Positions 25,517 to 33,479 of a stretch of 51,810 nt of DNA are shown one piece after another. Positions within the stretch are counted from its first letter, which is position 1, and each line of letters begins with the position of its first letter. The position numbers and the translations under genes were made by a program. This DNA is from Lachnospiraceae bacterium (lineage in GTDB: Bacteria; Bacillota; Clostridia; Lachnospirales; Lachnospiraceae). Below the pieces are notes generated by a model that was not told the origin of the DNA, did no database searches, and saw nothing but the letters and a program-made list of their open reading frames with translations. The stretch lies in NCBI GenBank assembly GCA_017408025.1, contig JAFQVJ010000058.1, forward strand, positions 1-51,810, in the 5' to 3' direction.

Positions 25517-26356
25517 ATGAATATACAGTGGTACCCTGGACATATGACAAAAGCAAAGAGAATGATGGAGGAAGACATAAAGCTTATCGATCTGGTTATA
25601 GAGCTTGTAGACGCCAGACTTCCGCTAAGTAGTAGAAATCCGGACATTGACAATCTTGCTAAGAATAAATCCAGACTTATTCTTCTCAATAAGTCTGATC
25701 TTGCAGACGAGCGAGTTAATAATATGTGGAGTGATTACTTTAAAGAAAAGGGTTTTTTTGTGTTTAAGCTTGATGCCAGAAGTGGTAGCGGTATGAAAGC
25801 AATTAACTCAATTATACAGGAAGCCTGCAAGGAAAAAATAGAAAGAGACAGAAAAAGAGGAATATTAAACAGACCAGTGAGAGCTATGGTTGCAGGAATT
25901 CCAAACGTAGGCAAATCCACATTTATCAATTCTTATGCTAAAAAAGCATGTACAAAGACGGGTAATAAACCGGGAGTTACAAAGGGTAAACAGTGGATAA
26001 AGCTTAGCAAAGGGTTGGAGCTACTTGATACACCGGGGATTCTTTGGCCAAAGTTTGAGGATCAGGAGGTTGGCTTGAGACTAGCTATATCTGGTTCGAT
26101 TAATGATGATATTCTCAATATTTCAGAATTGTCACTGGAGCTTATAAAGATGTTATTGAAGGATTATCCAGGAAAGCTGGCTGAGAGGTATGACATTGAT
26201 GAAACGATGACACCAGTTAATATCCTGGAGGCAGTTGCCATCAAGAGAGGTTGCTTAAAGAAAGGTGAACTGGTAGATTTAGACAAGGCGGCCAATATTA
26301 TCATAGATGAATTCAGAGCAGGTAAGATAGGCAGAATTACACTGGAGAAGCCCTAG
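25517..26356 (+). CDS. rbgA: Ribosome biogenesis GTPase RbgA (YlqF)
   Basis: Late 50S assembly GTPase. The 279-residue protein begins IQWYPGHMTKAKRMM, the family signature, and shows circularly permuted GTPase motifs: NKSD (58-61, G4) precedes GIPNVGKST (127-135, G1), then DTPG (G3). A C-terminal helical domain ends in FRAGKIGRITLE. ACGGAGGATG precedes ATG. It is sandwiched between lepB genes and followed by rnhB, close to the Bacillus order rplS-rbgA-rnhB. Confidence 0.96.
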   Translation: MNIQWYPGHMTKAKRMMEEDIKLIDLVIELVDARLPLSSRNPDIDNLAKNKSRLILLNKSDLADERVNNMWSDYFKEKGFFVFKLDARSGSGMKAINSIIQEACKEKIERDRKRGILNRPVRAMVAGIPNVGKSTFINSYAKKACTKTGNKPGVTKGKQWIKLSKGLELLDTPGILWPKFEDQEVGLRLAISGSINDDILNISELSLELIKMLLKDYPGKLAERYDIDETMTPVNILEAVAIKRGCLKKGELVDLDKAANIIIDEFRAGKIGRITLEKP

Positions 26357-26417
26357 ATTCAATTTTGAAGATACTTTGAGAGAAAACACAGATATGAAGA
26401 AAGGCTAAAAATGTATA

Positions 26418-27002
26418 ATGGATGAGATTGCTGAATGGTACAGACAACTTAATAGTAAAGTGAAAACAGCCATAAAGTTTTTTTGCTTTGTGGCTATAGT
26501 TGGTGCCATTGTGTGGCTATTTAATCAATTTCTTTATGCTCCCATGGGAATAAATGGAGACTCTATGAAACCAACCCTTTCTGATGGGGATATTATCATT
26601 ATTGACAAGATTTCCTATACAAATGAAGAACCTGAGAGGTTTGATATGATTGCCTTTAAATATAAATATGATTATAGTCAGATGTACATAAAAAGGGTCA
26701 TAGGAATGCCTGGTGAGACTATTTATATGGAGGATAATAAAATATTTATTCTAAATGAAGATACTGGAGAATATGAACAGTTGAAGGAATATTACGGATA
26801 TTATAAGGGTGAGAATAAATATCCTGATTGCCAGCCTATAACGCTTGGGGAGGATGAATACTTTGTGTTAGGGGACAACCGAAATGACAGTGAGGATAGT
26901 AGATCAAGTGCTGTAGGTGCGGTTAAAAGAACGTTGATAGTGGGCAAGGCATGTTTCAGAATACTTCCGTTCAATGGTATTGGCTCCCTTGAATATCAGT
27001 AG
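26418..27002 (+). CDS. lepB: Signal peptidase I (second of three)
   Basis: A 194-residue signal peptidase I with an N-terminal membrane segment (about 18-40), Ser49 in NGDSMKPTL, Lys92 in MYIKRVIGMPGE and the VLGDNRNDSEDSR box. The cytoplasmic tail is short (MDEIAEWYRQLN). A weak ribosome site (AAAGG) lies about 13 bases before the ATG; another ATG just upstream is in a closed frame. It lies between rbgA and the third copy, and is closer in motif sequence to that copy than to the first. Confidence 0.92.
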   Translation: MDEIAEWYRQLNSKVKTAIKFFCFVAIVGAIVWLFNQFLYAPMGINGDSMKPTLSDGDIIIIDKISYTNEEPERFDMIAFKYKYDYSQMYIKRVIGMPGETIYMEDNKIFILNEDTGEYEQLKEYYGYYKGENKYPDCQPITLGEDEYFVLGDNRNDSEDSRSSAVGAVKRTLIVGKACFRILPFNGIGSLEYQ

Positions 27003-27060
27003 TATATCATTTAGATATAAAATGCTAATATACAAAAAATAACAACTAAAAGGGGAAGAA

Positions 27061-27672
27061 ATGTTTAAGAAAATAAGAAAAAAAATTGAATCGCGATTTA
27101 ATATAAGCGAAAAACTATGGAATATATTAGAATTGATAATGTACTGCCTTATTGCGCTGGCAGTGGCATATATTGTTGTGACCTTTGTAGGTCAGAGAAC
27201 TGTTGTTGATGGAAAATCTATGTACAATACATTAGATGATGGAGACAATATCATAGTTGAAAAATTGTCATATACATTCGGTGATCCAGAAAGATTTGAT
27301 ATAATCGTATTTCCACATTTTGATGTGACTTATGGCGGTGAAGTATATTATATAAAGAGAATAATAGGAATGCCGGGGGAGACTATTCAGATAGCTGATG
27401 GTATGATATATATCATTGATGATGAAGGAAATAAAACGATTCTTGAAGAGCAATATGGTTATTATGAAAACGGGAAGAAGATGGATGGCGGTATAGCATC
27501 TACTCCTGTGGTTATACCAGAGGGATACTATTTTGTAATGGGAGATAATAGAAATAATAGTAAAGACAGCAGAGATGGTTCAGTTGGTCTTATAAGCAGA
27601 GATGACATTATGGGTAAGGCATGGCTTAGATTTTATCCTTTTAGTGATTTTGGATTTATAAGTCATAGATAA
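27061..27672 (+). CDS. lepB: Signal peptidase I (third of three)
   Basis: A 203-residue signal peptidase I with a basic amphipathic start (MFKKIRKKIESR), a membrane segment (about 22-44), Ser53 in DGKSMYNTL, Lys99 in YYIKRIIGMPGE and the VMGDNRNNSKDSRDGSVG box. The usual Pro two residues after the SM pair is Asn (SMYNTL), a change close to the nucleophile. AGGGGAAGAA precedes ATG directly. rnhB follows. Confidence 0.92.
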   Translation: MFKKIRKKIESRFNISEKLWNILELIMYCLIALAVAYIVVTFVGQRTVVDGKSMYNTLDDGDNIIVEKLSYTFGDPERFDIIVFPHFDVTYGGEVYYIKRIIGMPGETIQIADGMIYIIDDEGNKTILEEQYGYYENGKKMDGGIASTPVVIPEGYYFVMGDNRNNSKDSRDGSVGLISRDDIMGKAWLRFYPFSDFGFISHR

Positions 27673-27698
27673 AAGATGAAAGGTAAATCGAAATAGAT

Positions 27699-28469
27699 AT
27701 GAGTGAGATGGAACAAAAGAAAATTACAGACATTAAGAGAGTATTGGAACTAGCAGAGGTTAAGAATCTTCCGCAGGTTTGTGATCAATTTAGAAATGAT
27801 GGCAGACAGGGTGTAATAAAGCTTATAGAAAAGTACGATAAAGTATATGAAAAGTATCTGGCGGAGCTTGCCCGTATTGAAAAAATGAAGGAATACGAGA
27901 ATAAGTATTCATCATACCAGTATATTGCAGGCATTGATGAGGTTGGACGGGGACCCTTGGCAGGTCCGGTTGTCACTTGTGCAGTGATACTTCCAAAAGA
28001 TTGCAATATATTATATATAAATGACTCAAAGAAGCTTACAGAAAAAAGGAGAGAAGAGCTTTATGAGGACATAATGGAGCAGGCAATTGCAGTAGGAATA
28101 GGTATTGAGGAACATACAGTTATAGACGATATAAATATATTACAGGCAACCTATAGTGCAATGAGAAAAGCTATTGAGGCATTGGAAGTAAAGCCGGACT
28201 TATTGCTTAATGACGCAGTTAAAATACCAGGGGTAGATATACCACAGGTGCCGATTATAAAAGGTGATGCTAAGAGCATATCCATAGCTGCGGCTAGTAT
28301 AGTGGCTAAGGTAACGAGGGACAGAATGATGGTCGAGTTTGATAAGATTTATCCCGGTTACGATTTTGCTGGAAATAAAGGTTATGGAGCACCGGTTCAT
28401 CTTGAAGCTTTAAAGAAAATTGGACCATCACCGATACATAGACAAAGCTTTATAAAGAATCTTATATAA
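27699..28469 (+). CDS. rnhB: Ribonuclease HII
   Basis: Cuts RNA in RNA-DNA hybrids and single ribonucleotides in DNA. The 256-residue protein has an N-terminal extension of about 70 residues (helical, as in Bacillus RNase HII) before IDEVGRGPLAGPVV (Asp-Glu catalytic pair). NDSKKLTEKRRE, a further Asp in LLNDAVKIPG, and GYGAPVHLEAL also match. The ribosome site before the first ATG is weak, and ATG27708 is an alternative. It is followed by the FliK-like/FlhB-like pair, as in Bacillus. Confidence 0.95.
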   Translation: MSEMEQKKITDIKRVLELAEVKNLPQVCDQFRNDGRQGVIKLIEKYDKVYEKYLAELARIEKMKEYENKYSSYQYIAGIDEVGRGPLAGPVVTCAVILPKDCNILYINDSKKLTEKRREELYEDIMEQAIAVGIGIEEHTVIDDINILQATYSAMRKAIEALEVKPDLLLNDAVKIPGVDIPQVPIIKGDAKSISIAAASIVAKVTRDRMMVEFDKIYPGYDFAGNKGYGAPVHLEALKKIGPSPIHRQSFIKNLI

Positions 28470-28520
28470 TATAAAGTATACTGTCGTAGTATTGTATATA
28501 AAAAGAAAAGGAGGTAACTT

Positions 28521-30203
28521 ATGAATACAATTAGCAATCAGACAACTACACGTACAGCATCCGGGGAAGCAAGTGCTAATCTTAAGGGAACCTCAACAAA
28601 TGTGCCTACAGGTGGAAGAGGTGTAGCTGTCGCTAACGCTGGTGCTGTCAGACAGGTGGCACAGATAACCGGAAATATGATTTTGGCTCAGCTCAGACCA
28701 GGTACAAGCTTTGCTGGTGATATTATTGATGTGCGTGGAAATGCTATAAAGGTTTTATTGTCAGGTGAAAAAACACTTAATGCTACAGCTACAGATGCAA
28801 AAAACCTTAATATAGGCGATCATATTACATTTAATGTTGCTTCAAATGATGGAAAAGCTGTTGTGATTAAACCAGTTGTTATCAATCATCTGAATACAAA
28901 TATGTTGCTTAGAGCATTGGAAGCAGCGGAAGTGCCAGCATCAGAAAAAAATCAGAATATCGTCAGGGCAATGATGGAGCATGAAATGCCCATAGATAAA
29001 AATAGTGTTACAGAAATGATGAAAAAGATTGAAGTTTTTAAAACTGATAATCCTGAACATATTGTGGCTATGGAGAAGCATGAAATTCCATTGACACAAG
29101 AAAATGTAGAGCAGTTTGGTGACTATAAAAACTATGAACATAGAATTATGTTACAGGCGGAATCTATGGGTGATGATATACCACAGATGCTTTCTGAGCT
29201 TGTAACAGGTGGAGACGAGGGAAAAGCTGTAAATCTGGCAAAATCACTTGTAAATATATTAAATGAATCGCCACTATTTCAAAATGAAGCTGTATCACGT
29301 GACAGTGTGTCAACAAATCAACCTAATACTACACAGACAACAGAACAAGTCCAGGTTGTCGATCAGACACAGCAAATGCCTGCTGATGAAAAATTGAGTG
29401 ACAGCGACTTACAGTTTTTAAAAAGTATGGGGCTTATGGAAGACGGTGTAGTGTTTGAAAGTGATTTGCCTGAACAAAATCCTAAGCAGCAACTTAATGT
29501 TCAGCAGATTATGCATAATCTTAATAGTCTTAAAGGTGATGAACTGAAAAAGTTCTTGGATTCTGATGATTTTAAGGACTTTATAAAAGATAAGATAGAA
29601 AAAAGTTTTGAATTAAATATAAACAAGCTTGGCGCAGACGGTGAAGAAACTAAGGAATTGGTAAAAAAGCTATATGAAAATCTGAACAAGAAAACAGAAG
29701 CTATGCTACAGCTATTGAATAATGCAGGTGAAGGTCAAAGTAAGCTTGTACATACTGCGTTAAATATGAGAAACAATATGCAGTTTATGCAGGATTTAAG
29801 CCAGATGGCTTCATATATCCAGTTGCCAGTAAAATTTAACGAGAATAAGGCTCACGGTGAGCTTTATGTGTATAACAGAAAGAAAGGTATGCCTGTCGAT
29901 AAGGATGTGATAACAGCTTTTCTACACCTTGATTTGAACCATTTGGGCGCAACAGATATAAATGTAAGGATGGAGAAAAAAAGTGTCATGACACAGTTCT
30001 CTTTAAGTGATGAAGAATCTATGTTAATAGTTGAAGAAAATCTTCCAATGTTAAAGGAAAGATTAGAAAAAAAGGGCTATGTTGCAACGTTTACAGTGGA
30101 TACAGCTGCAGGTGTAGCTGACGGCAATCCATTTGACAAAGTTTTAGAGACAGATAAACCACAGGTATCTATCAAGAGATATTCATTTGATGTACGAGCG
30201 TAA
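28521..30203 (+). CDS. FliK/YlqG-like hook-length control domain protein
   Basis: A 560-residue protein with no signal peptide. The N-terminal third is Thr/Ala/Gly-rich, then a beta region (about 55-110), a long acidic helical middle, a Gln/Thr-rich linker near 265-290, and a C-terminal domain (about 430-535: LPVKFNENKAHGELYVYNRKK to FSLSDEESMLIVEENLPMLKERL, quoted in part) resembling the Flg_hook domain of FliK. Position next to rnhB and an FlhB C-terminal homologue matches ylqG-ylqH of Bacillus. FliK controls substrate switching of flagellar export, but there are no flagellar genes here, so the real role is unknown. AAAGGAGGTAA precedes ATG. Confidence 0.72.
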   Translation: MNTISNQTTTRTASGEASANLKGTSTNVPTGGRGVAVANAGAVRQVAQITGNMILAQLRPGTSFAGDIIDVRGNAIKVLLSGEKTLNATATDAKNLNIGDHITFNVASNDGKAVVIKPVVINHLNTNMLLRALEAAEVPASEKNQNIVRAMMEHEMPIDKNSVTEMMKKIEVFKTDNPEHIVAMEKHEIPLTQENVEQFGDYKNYEHRIMLQAESMGDDIPQMLSELVTGGDEGKAVNLAKSLVNILNESPLFQNEAVSRDSVSTNQPNTTQTTEQVQVVDQTQQMPADEKLSDSDLQFLKSMGLMEDGVVFESDLPEQNPKQQLNVQQIMHNLNSLKGDELKKFLDSDDFKDFIKDKIEKSFELNINKLGADGEETKELVKKLYENLNKKTEAMLQLLNNAGEGQSKLVHTALNMRNNMQFMQDLSQMASYIQLPVKFNENKAHGELYVYNRKKGMPVDKDVITAFLHLDLNHLGATDINVRMEKKSVMTQFSLSDEESMLIVEENLPMLKERLEKKGYVATFTVDTAAGVADGNPFDKVLETDKPQVSIKRYSFDVRA

Positions 30204-30219
30204 GTCAGGAGGTGCGATT

Positions 30220-30543
30220 ATGCTAAATTACGGTGGGACAACACCTGATAACAATTATGAAGAAAAAAAACAGGATAAGCCCAAAATAGCAGTTGCATTA
30301 TCATACAATCCCGGTGATGAGGCACCGACAGTTATAGCAACAGGAAAGGGATCACTGGCGGAGAGAATCATTGAGACTGCAGAAGATAGCCAGGTCCCAG
30401 TATATGAGAATGAAAAGCTGGCGGGCACACTCTCGAAGCTTGAGCTGGGAGATGCTATTCCACCAGAACTTTATGGTGTGGTTGCTGAGATTTTAGTGTT
30501 TGTGGACAGAATGGATAAAATTAAATCAAAGGTTATGAAGTGA
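30220..30543 (+). CDS. FlhB C-terminal domain homologue (YlqH-like)
   Basis: A 107-residue soluble protein equivalent to the cytoplasmic domain of FlhB/EscU export switches, without the membrane part. KIAVALSYNPGDEAPTVIATGKG corresponds to the strand before and after the FlhB NPTH autocleavage site; here the equivalent reads YNPGDEAP, so the NPTH motif is replaced and self-cleavage is unlikely. The helix AERIIETAEDSQVPVYEN and IPPELYGVVAEILVFV follow the FlhB pattern. The start at 30220 has AGGAGGTG 7 bases upstream; the earlier TTG at 30187 lies inside the preceding gene. Confidence 0.82.
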   Translation: MLNYGGTTPDNNYEEKKQDKPKIAVALSYNPGDEAPTVIATGKGSLAERIIETAEDSQVPVYENEKLAGTLSKLELGDAIPPELYGVVAEILVFVDRMDKIKSKVMK

Positions 30544-30565
30544 ATAAATATAAAGGGGGAATCGT

Positions 30566-30916
30566 ATGAATAAAAGACAGCTTGGAACAACATACGAAGA
30601 TAAAGCATGTGAATATCTTGAGCAGAAAGGATACAAAATAATAGAGCGTAACTTTAGAGCGTATAAAGGAGAGATAGATATTATAGCAAAGGATGGGCAA
30701 TATCTGGTCTTCGTTGAGGTTAAATTCAGAGCAAAAAACAGCTTCGGCTATTCTGCCGAAGCTGTTGGTATACATAAGCAAAGAATTATTTATGCTGTAG
30801 CTGAAAACTATCTTGCATTACATCAAAAGTACAGAGAAAGCCCATGCAGATTTGATGTAATAGCCATTGATAATAATGTTATTAATCATATAACCAATGC
30901 GTTTGGTGGCCTATGA
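30566..30916 (+). CDS. YraN/UPF0102 family endonuclease-like protein
   Basis: A 116-residue protein with the restriction endonuclease-like fold: GTTYEDKACEYLEQKGY helix, then GEIDIIAKDG and LVFVEVKFR, giving the D...E-x-K catalytic pattern (Asp/Glu in GEIDII, Glu-Val-Lys). Family members are often linked to rnhB, as here; a role in DNA processing is assumed but unproven. GGGGGAATC precedes ATG. The stop TGA directly abuts the stop of the convergent GH25 gene, whose terminator lies inside this coding sequence on the other strand. Confidence 0.9.
   Translation: MNKRQLGTTYEDKACEYLEQKGYKIIERNFRAYKGEIDIIAKDGQYLVFVEVKFRAKNSFGYSAEAVGIHKQRIIYAVAENYLALHQKYRESPCRFDVIAIDNNVINHITNAFGGL
30733..30766 (-). 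terminator. Intrinsic terminator for the minus-strand GH25 gene, inside yraN
   Basis: On the minus strand AACAGCTTCGGC-AGAATA-GCCGAAGCTGTT is a perfect 12-bp GC-rich stem followed by a run of T (complement of AAAAAA at 30733-30738). It lies about 150 bases past the GH25 stop codon, entirely within the yraN reading frame. Confidence 0.8.
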
Positions 30917-32077
30917 TTAGTCTTTTTTCTCATAATTCTTAAATGAAATATTTAGATCTACTGTTCCGTTTATACCATCCACTGTTCCAGAAGAAGAGTA
31001 CTGCCAGATAGACACGTCATATGGAAAATAAAGCTCATCACCATAGTAAGCGTACCATTTTTCTATGCCCTCAAGACGTTCAAATTCAAGCATTCCAATA
31101 AAGCCTTTCAGATTGCAGTAAAGCATAGGAGTATACCCCGCATCTTTTATACGGTTACAAAATGCCAGCACAATATCGGTAAGTTCAGCAGGAGTGAGAG
31201 ATTCATTTCGTCCACTATCACCTGCGATTTCCTCTATATCTATAACAACTGGATAAGTTATATCATATGGCTCAATCTTTGAAATGACCAAGTTTGCTTC
31301 TTCAAGAGCTTCCTCCACAGTAATTGCTTCTGAGAAAATGTACACACCAACAGGAATTTTGTTTTGATTTGCAGCGGCAGCATTTTTCTCAAACATATCA
31401 TCTTCTAACAGCTTGCCTTCACTGCCATAGCCACGGTTAGCAACACGAATCATGGCAAAATCAATACCAGCAGCCTTAACCTTTGCCCAATCAATTGTTC
31501 CATTGTGCTTTGATACATCGATACCAGTGTAGCTGACAAGTTTATCATCCTCGTAATATTCAACCTTTGTTGGAATACCGTTTTCTCCCTCGGTTATTAT
31601 GTTAAACCCTTTGTCTTCAAAATCATTCATGGCAAGATCCTTGTTGATATCCTTAAAAATATACCCACTTGAATCTACGTATATAAGCTGTTCAGGATAA
31701 AGTGCTCGAAGCATCCTAAGTGTTGTATCACCATTTTCCATCATTGTTCGTATGGATTCAAGAAGATTATCTCGACCCAGATAATAGGAATCATTTTTTA
31801 CAGCCTCAAGCTGTTCGTTGCTTATAAGAGTATAATAATCTGGAATATTAATCTGTTCAGTTTGATTGCCAGAACTGGCAGATGCACTTGTATCCATAGC
31901 AGCAACATCTGTCATTTGGTCTCTCAGAATATTCATATTGTAAGTTGTGTAGATGCTAAGAGCAGTAGTTGCCGTGAGCAAAATAGCCATAATATAAAAG
32001 ATTATCTTTGTCATTCTATTTTTTTTGACTTTGGGCTCATGAACTACATTTTCTGTTTCGCTTTCGTTTAATGTCAT
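30917..32077 (-). CDS. Membrane-anchored GH25 family (lysozyme-like) protein
   Basis: A 386-residue protein with a cytoplasmic N-terminus, one membrane segment (about 24-44), a ~130-residue linker/helical part and a C-terminal glycoside hydrolase 25 domain (about 183-380). The domain starts GIDVSKHNGTIDW (Asp187) and carries the acidic pair in VVIDIEE (Asp280, Glu282), both expected at the GH25 active site, plus WQYSSSG near the end. It should cut peptidoglycan outside the cell while staying membrane-bound. No SH3 or choline-binding repeats are present. GGGG(T) precedes ATG. The TATACT on the minus strand near 32115 may be its -10. It is convergent with yraN with no gap. Confidence 0.88.
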   Translation of the reverse strand: MTLNESETENVVHEPKVKKNRMTKIIFYIMAILLTATTALSIYTTYNMNILRDQMTDVAAMDTSASASSGNQTEQINIPDYYTLISNEQLEAVKNDSYYLGRDNLLESIRTMMENGDTTLRMLRALYPEQLIYVDSSGYIFKDINKDLAMNDFEDKGFNIITEGENGIPTKVEYYEDDKLVSYTGIDVSKHNGTIDWAKVKAAGIDFAMIRVANRGYGSEGKLLEDDMFEKNAAAANQNKIPVGVYIFSEAITVEEALEEANLVISKIEPYDITYPVVIDIEEIAGDSGRNESLTPAELTDIVLAFCNRIKDAGYTPMLYCNLKGFIGMLEFERLEGIEKWYAYYGDELYFPYDVSIWQYSSSGTVDGINGTVDLNISFKNYEKKD

Positions 32078-32150
32078 ATTTTACCCCTTTCTGTCGAATT
32101 GATGGCTTTAGTATACCATAGGAACAAATCTTTGTACATAGACAAAAACA

Positions 32151-32179
32151 TTGACTAAGACGCTTATAAATGATATAAA
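32151..32179 (+). promoter_or_regulatory. Promoter for prs
   Basis: TTGACT (32151-32156), 17 bases, TATAAA (32174-32179). The leader contains ATGCCCTTT, a T-rich loop and AAAGGGTAT (about 32196-32232), a possible hairpin upstream of the AGAGAGG site. Confidence 0.7.
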
Positions 32180-32256
32180 ATATATTATGTTTAACTATGC
32201 CCTTTTTTGTTTTTTTCGGGAAGAAAGGGTATTAAAGAATATAAGAGAGGTGTAAA

Positions 32257-33438
32257 ATGTCAGATTTAATTACTAATGATATTACATTGCCAGTAGCTCC
32301 GTTGAAGATTGCTGCTATGGAGAGCTGTACTGAGCTTGCGAGACAAATTGATAAATATCTTGTTGAGCTTCGAAATGATAGAAGCGTTCACAATCATTCC
32401 TCAATAGAGTTTAAGGGATATAAGTGTGATTCCTATTTATTAAAATGCAAATGTCCTAGATTTGGCTCTGGCGAGGCTAAGGGTATGATTTTAGAATCAG
32501 TACGTGGTGATGATATATTTGTTATGACAGATGTTGGCAATTATAGTCTGACATATAACATGGGCGGATTTGAGAATCATATGTCACCTGATGACCATTA
32601 TCAGGATATGAAAAGAATCATTGCTACAGCCATGAATTCTGCTAAGCGTGTAAATGTTATTATGCCATTTATGTATGAGGGTAGACAGCACAAGAGAACA
32701 AAGAGAGAGTCACTTGACTGCGCTTTGGCATTGCAGGAGCTTACAGCTATGGGTGTTTCTAATATCATTACATTTGATGCACATGACCCAAGAGTGGCAA
32801 ATGCTATCCCACTCAATGGATTTGATAACTACATGCCACCATATCAGTTTATGCGTGCAGTGTTAAAGGTGGACAAGAATCTTCAGATTGACAATGAGCA
32901 TTTTATGGTTGTAAGCCCTGATGAAGGTGGTATGAACAGAGCGGTATACTTTGCAAACGTTCTCGGTGTGGATATGGGTATGTTCTACAAGAGAAGAGAT
33001 TATTCTACAATCGTAAATGGAAAGAACCCAATCGTTGCTCATGAGTTCCTCGGAACAAATGTTGAGGGCAAGGATGTTATCATTGTTGATGATATGATTT
33101 CATCAGGTGAGAGTATGCTGGATGTTGCTAAGAAGCTTAAAGACAGAAAGGCAAACAAGGTATTTATATGTACAACGTTTGGTTTGTTTACAGATGGTCT
33201 TGCCAAGTTTGATGAATATTATGAGAAGGGCTACTTTGATTATGTCATCACAACTAATCTGACATACAGAAGCTTTGAGCTTAGAAACAGATGTTATTAC
33301 CTTGAGGCAGATATGAGTAAGTTTTTAGCACTTATTATAGATACGATTAATCACGATTATACAACAGAGAATGTTATGTCTCCAACAGAGAAAATTAAGG
33401 CTATTGTGGCAAAATATTACGAGGGTAAAGCTATCTAG
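32257..33438 (+). CDS. prs: Ribose-phosphate pyrophosphokinase (PRPP synthetase), long divergent form
   Basis: Makes PRPP from ribose 5-phosphate and ATP for nucleotide, His and Trp synthesis. The 393-residue protein is about 75 longer than the common class I form. Recognisable parts are MPFMYEGRQHKRTKRES (ATP-binding flexible loop region), FDAHDPRVANAIP (His-containing metal motif), SPDEGGMNRA, and the PRPP loop VIIVDDMISSGESM. An insertion with YSLTYNMGGFENHMSP sits after the first strand region, and the N-terminus is extended. Similar long forms occur in Lachnospiraceae. AGAGAGGTG precedes ATG. Confidence 0.9.
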   Translation: MSDLITNDITLPVAPLKIAAMESCTELARQIDKYLVELRNDRSVHNHSSIEFKGYKCDSYLLKCKCPRFGSGEAKGMILESVRGDDIFVMTDVGNYSLTYNMGGFENHMSPDDHYQDMKRIIATAMNSAKRVNVIMPFMYEGRQHKRTKRESLDCALALQELTAMGVSNIITFDAHDPRVANAIPLNGFDNYMPPYQFMRAVLKVDKNLQIDNEHFMVVSPDEGGMNRAVYFANVLGVDMGMFYKRRDYSTIVNGKNPIVAHEFLGTNVEGKDVIIVDDMISSGESMLDVAKKLKDRKANKVFICTTFGLFTDGLAKFDEYYEKGYFDYVITTNLTYRSFELRNRCYYLEADMSKFLALIIDTINHDYTTENVMSPTEKIKAIVAKYYEGKAI

Positions 33439-33479
33439 TGTAATGGATTAGATAAAATTTATAATTTAGAGGAAATATA

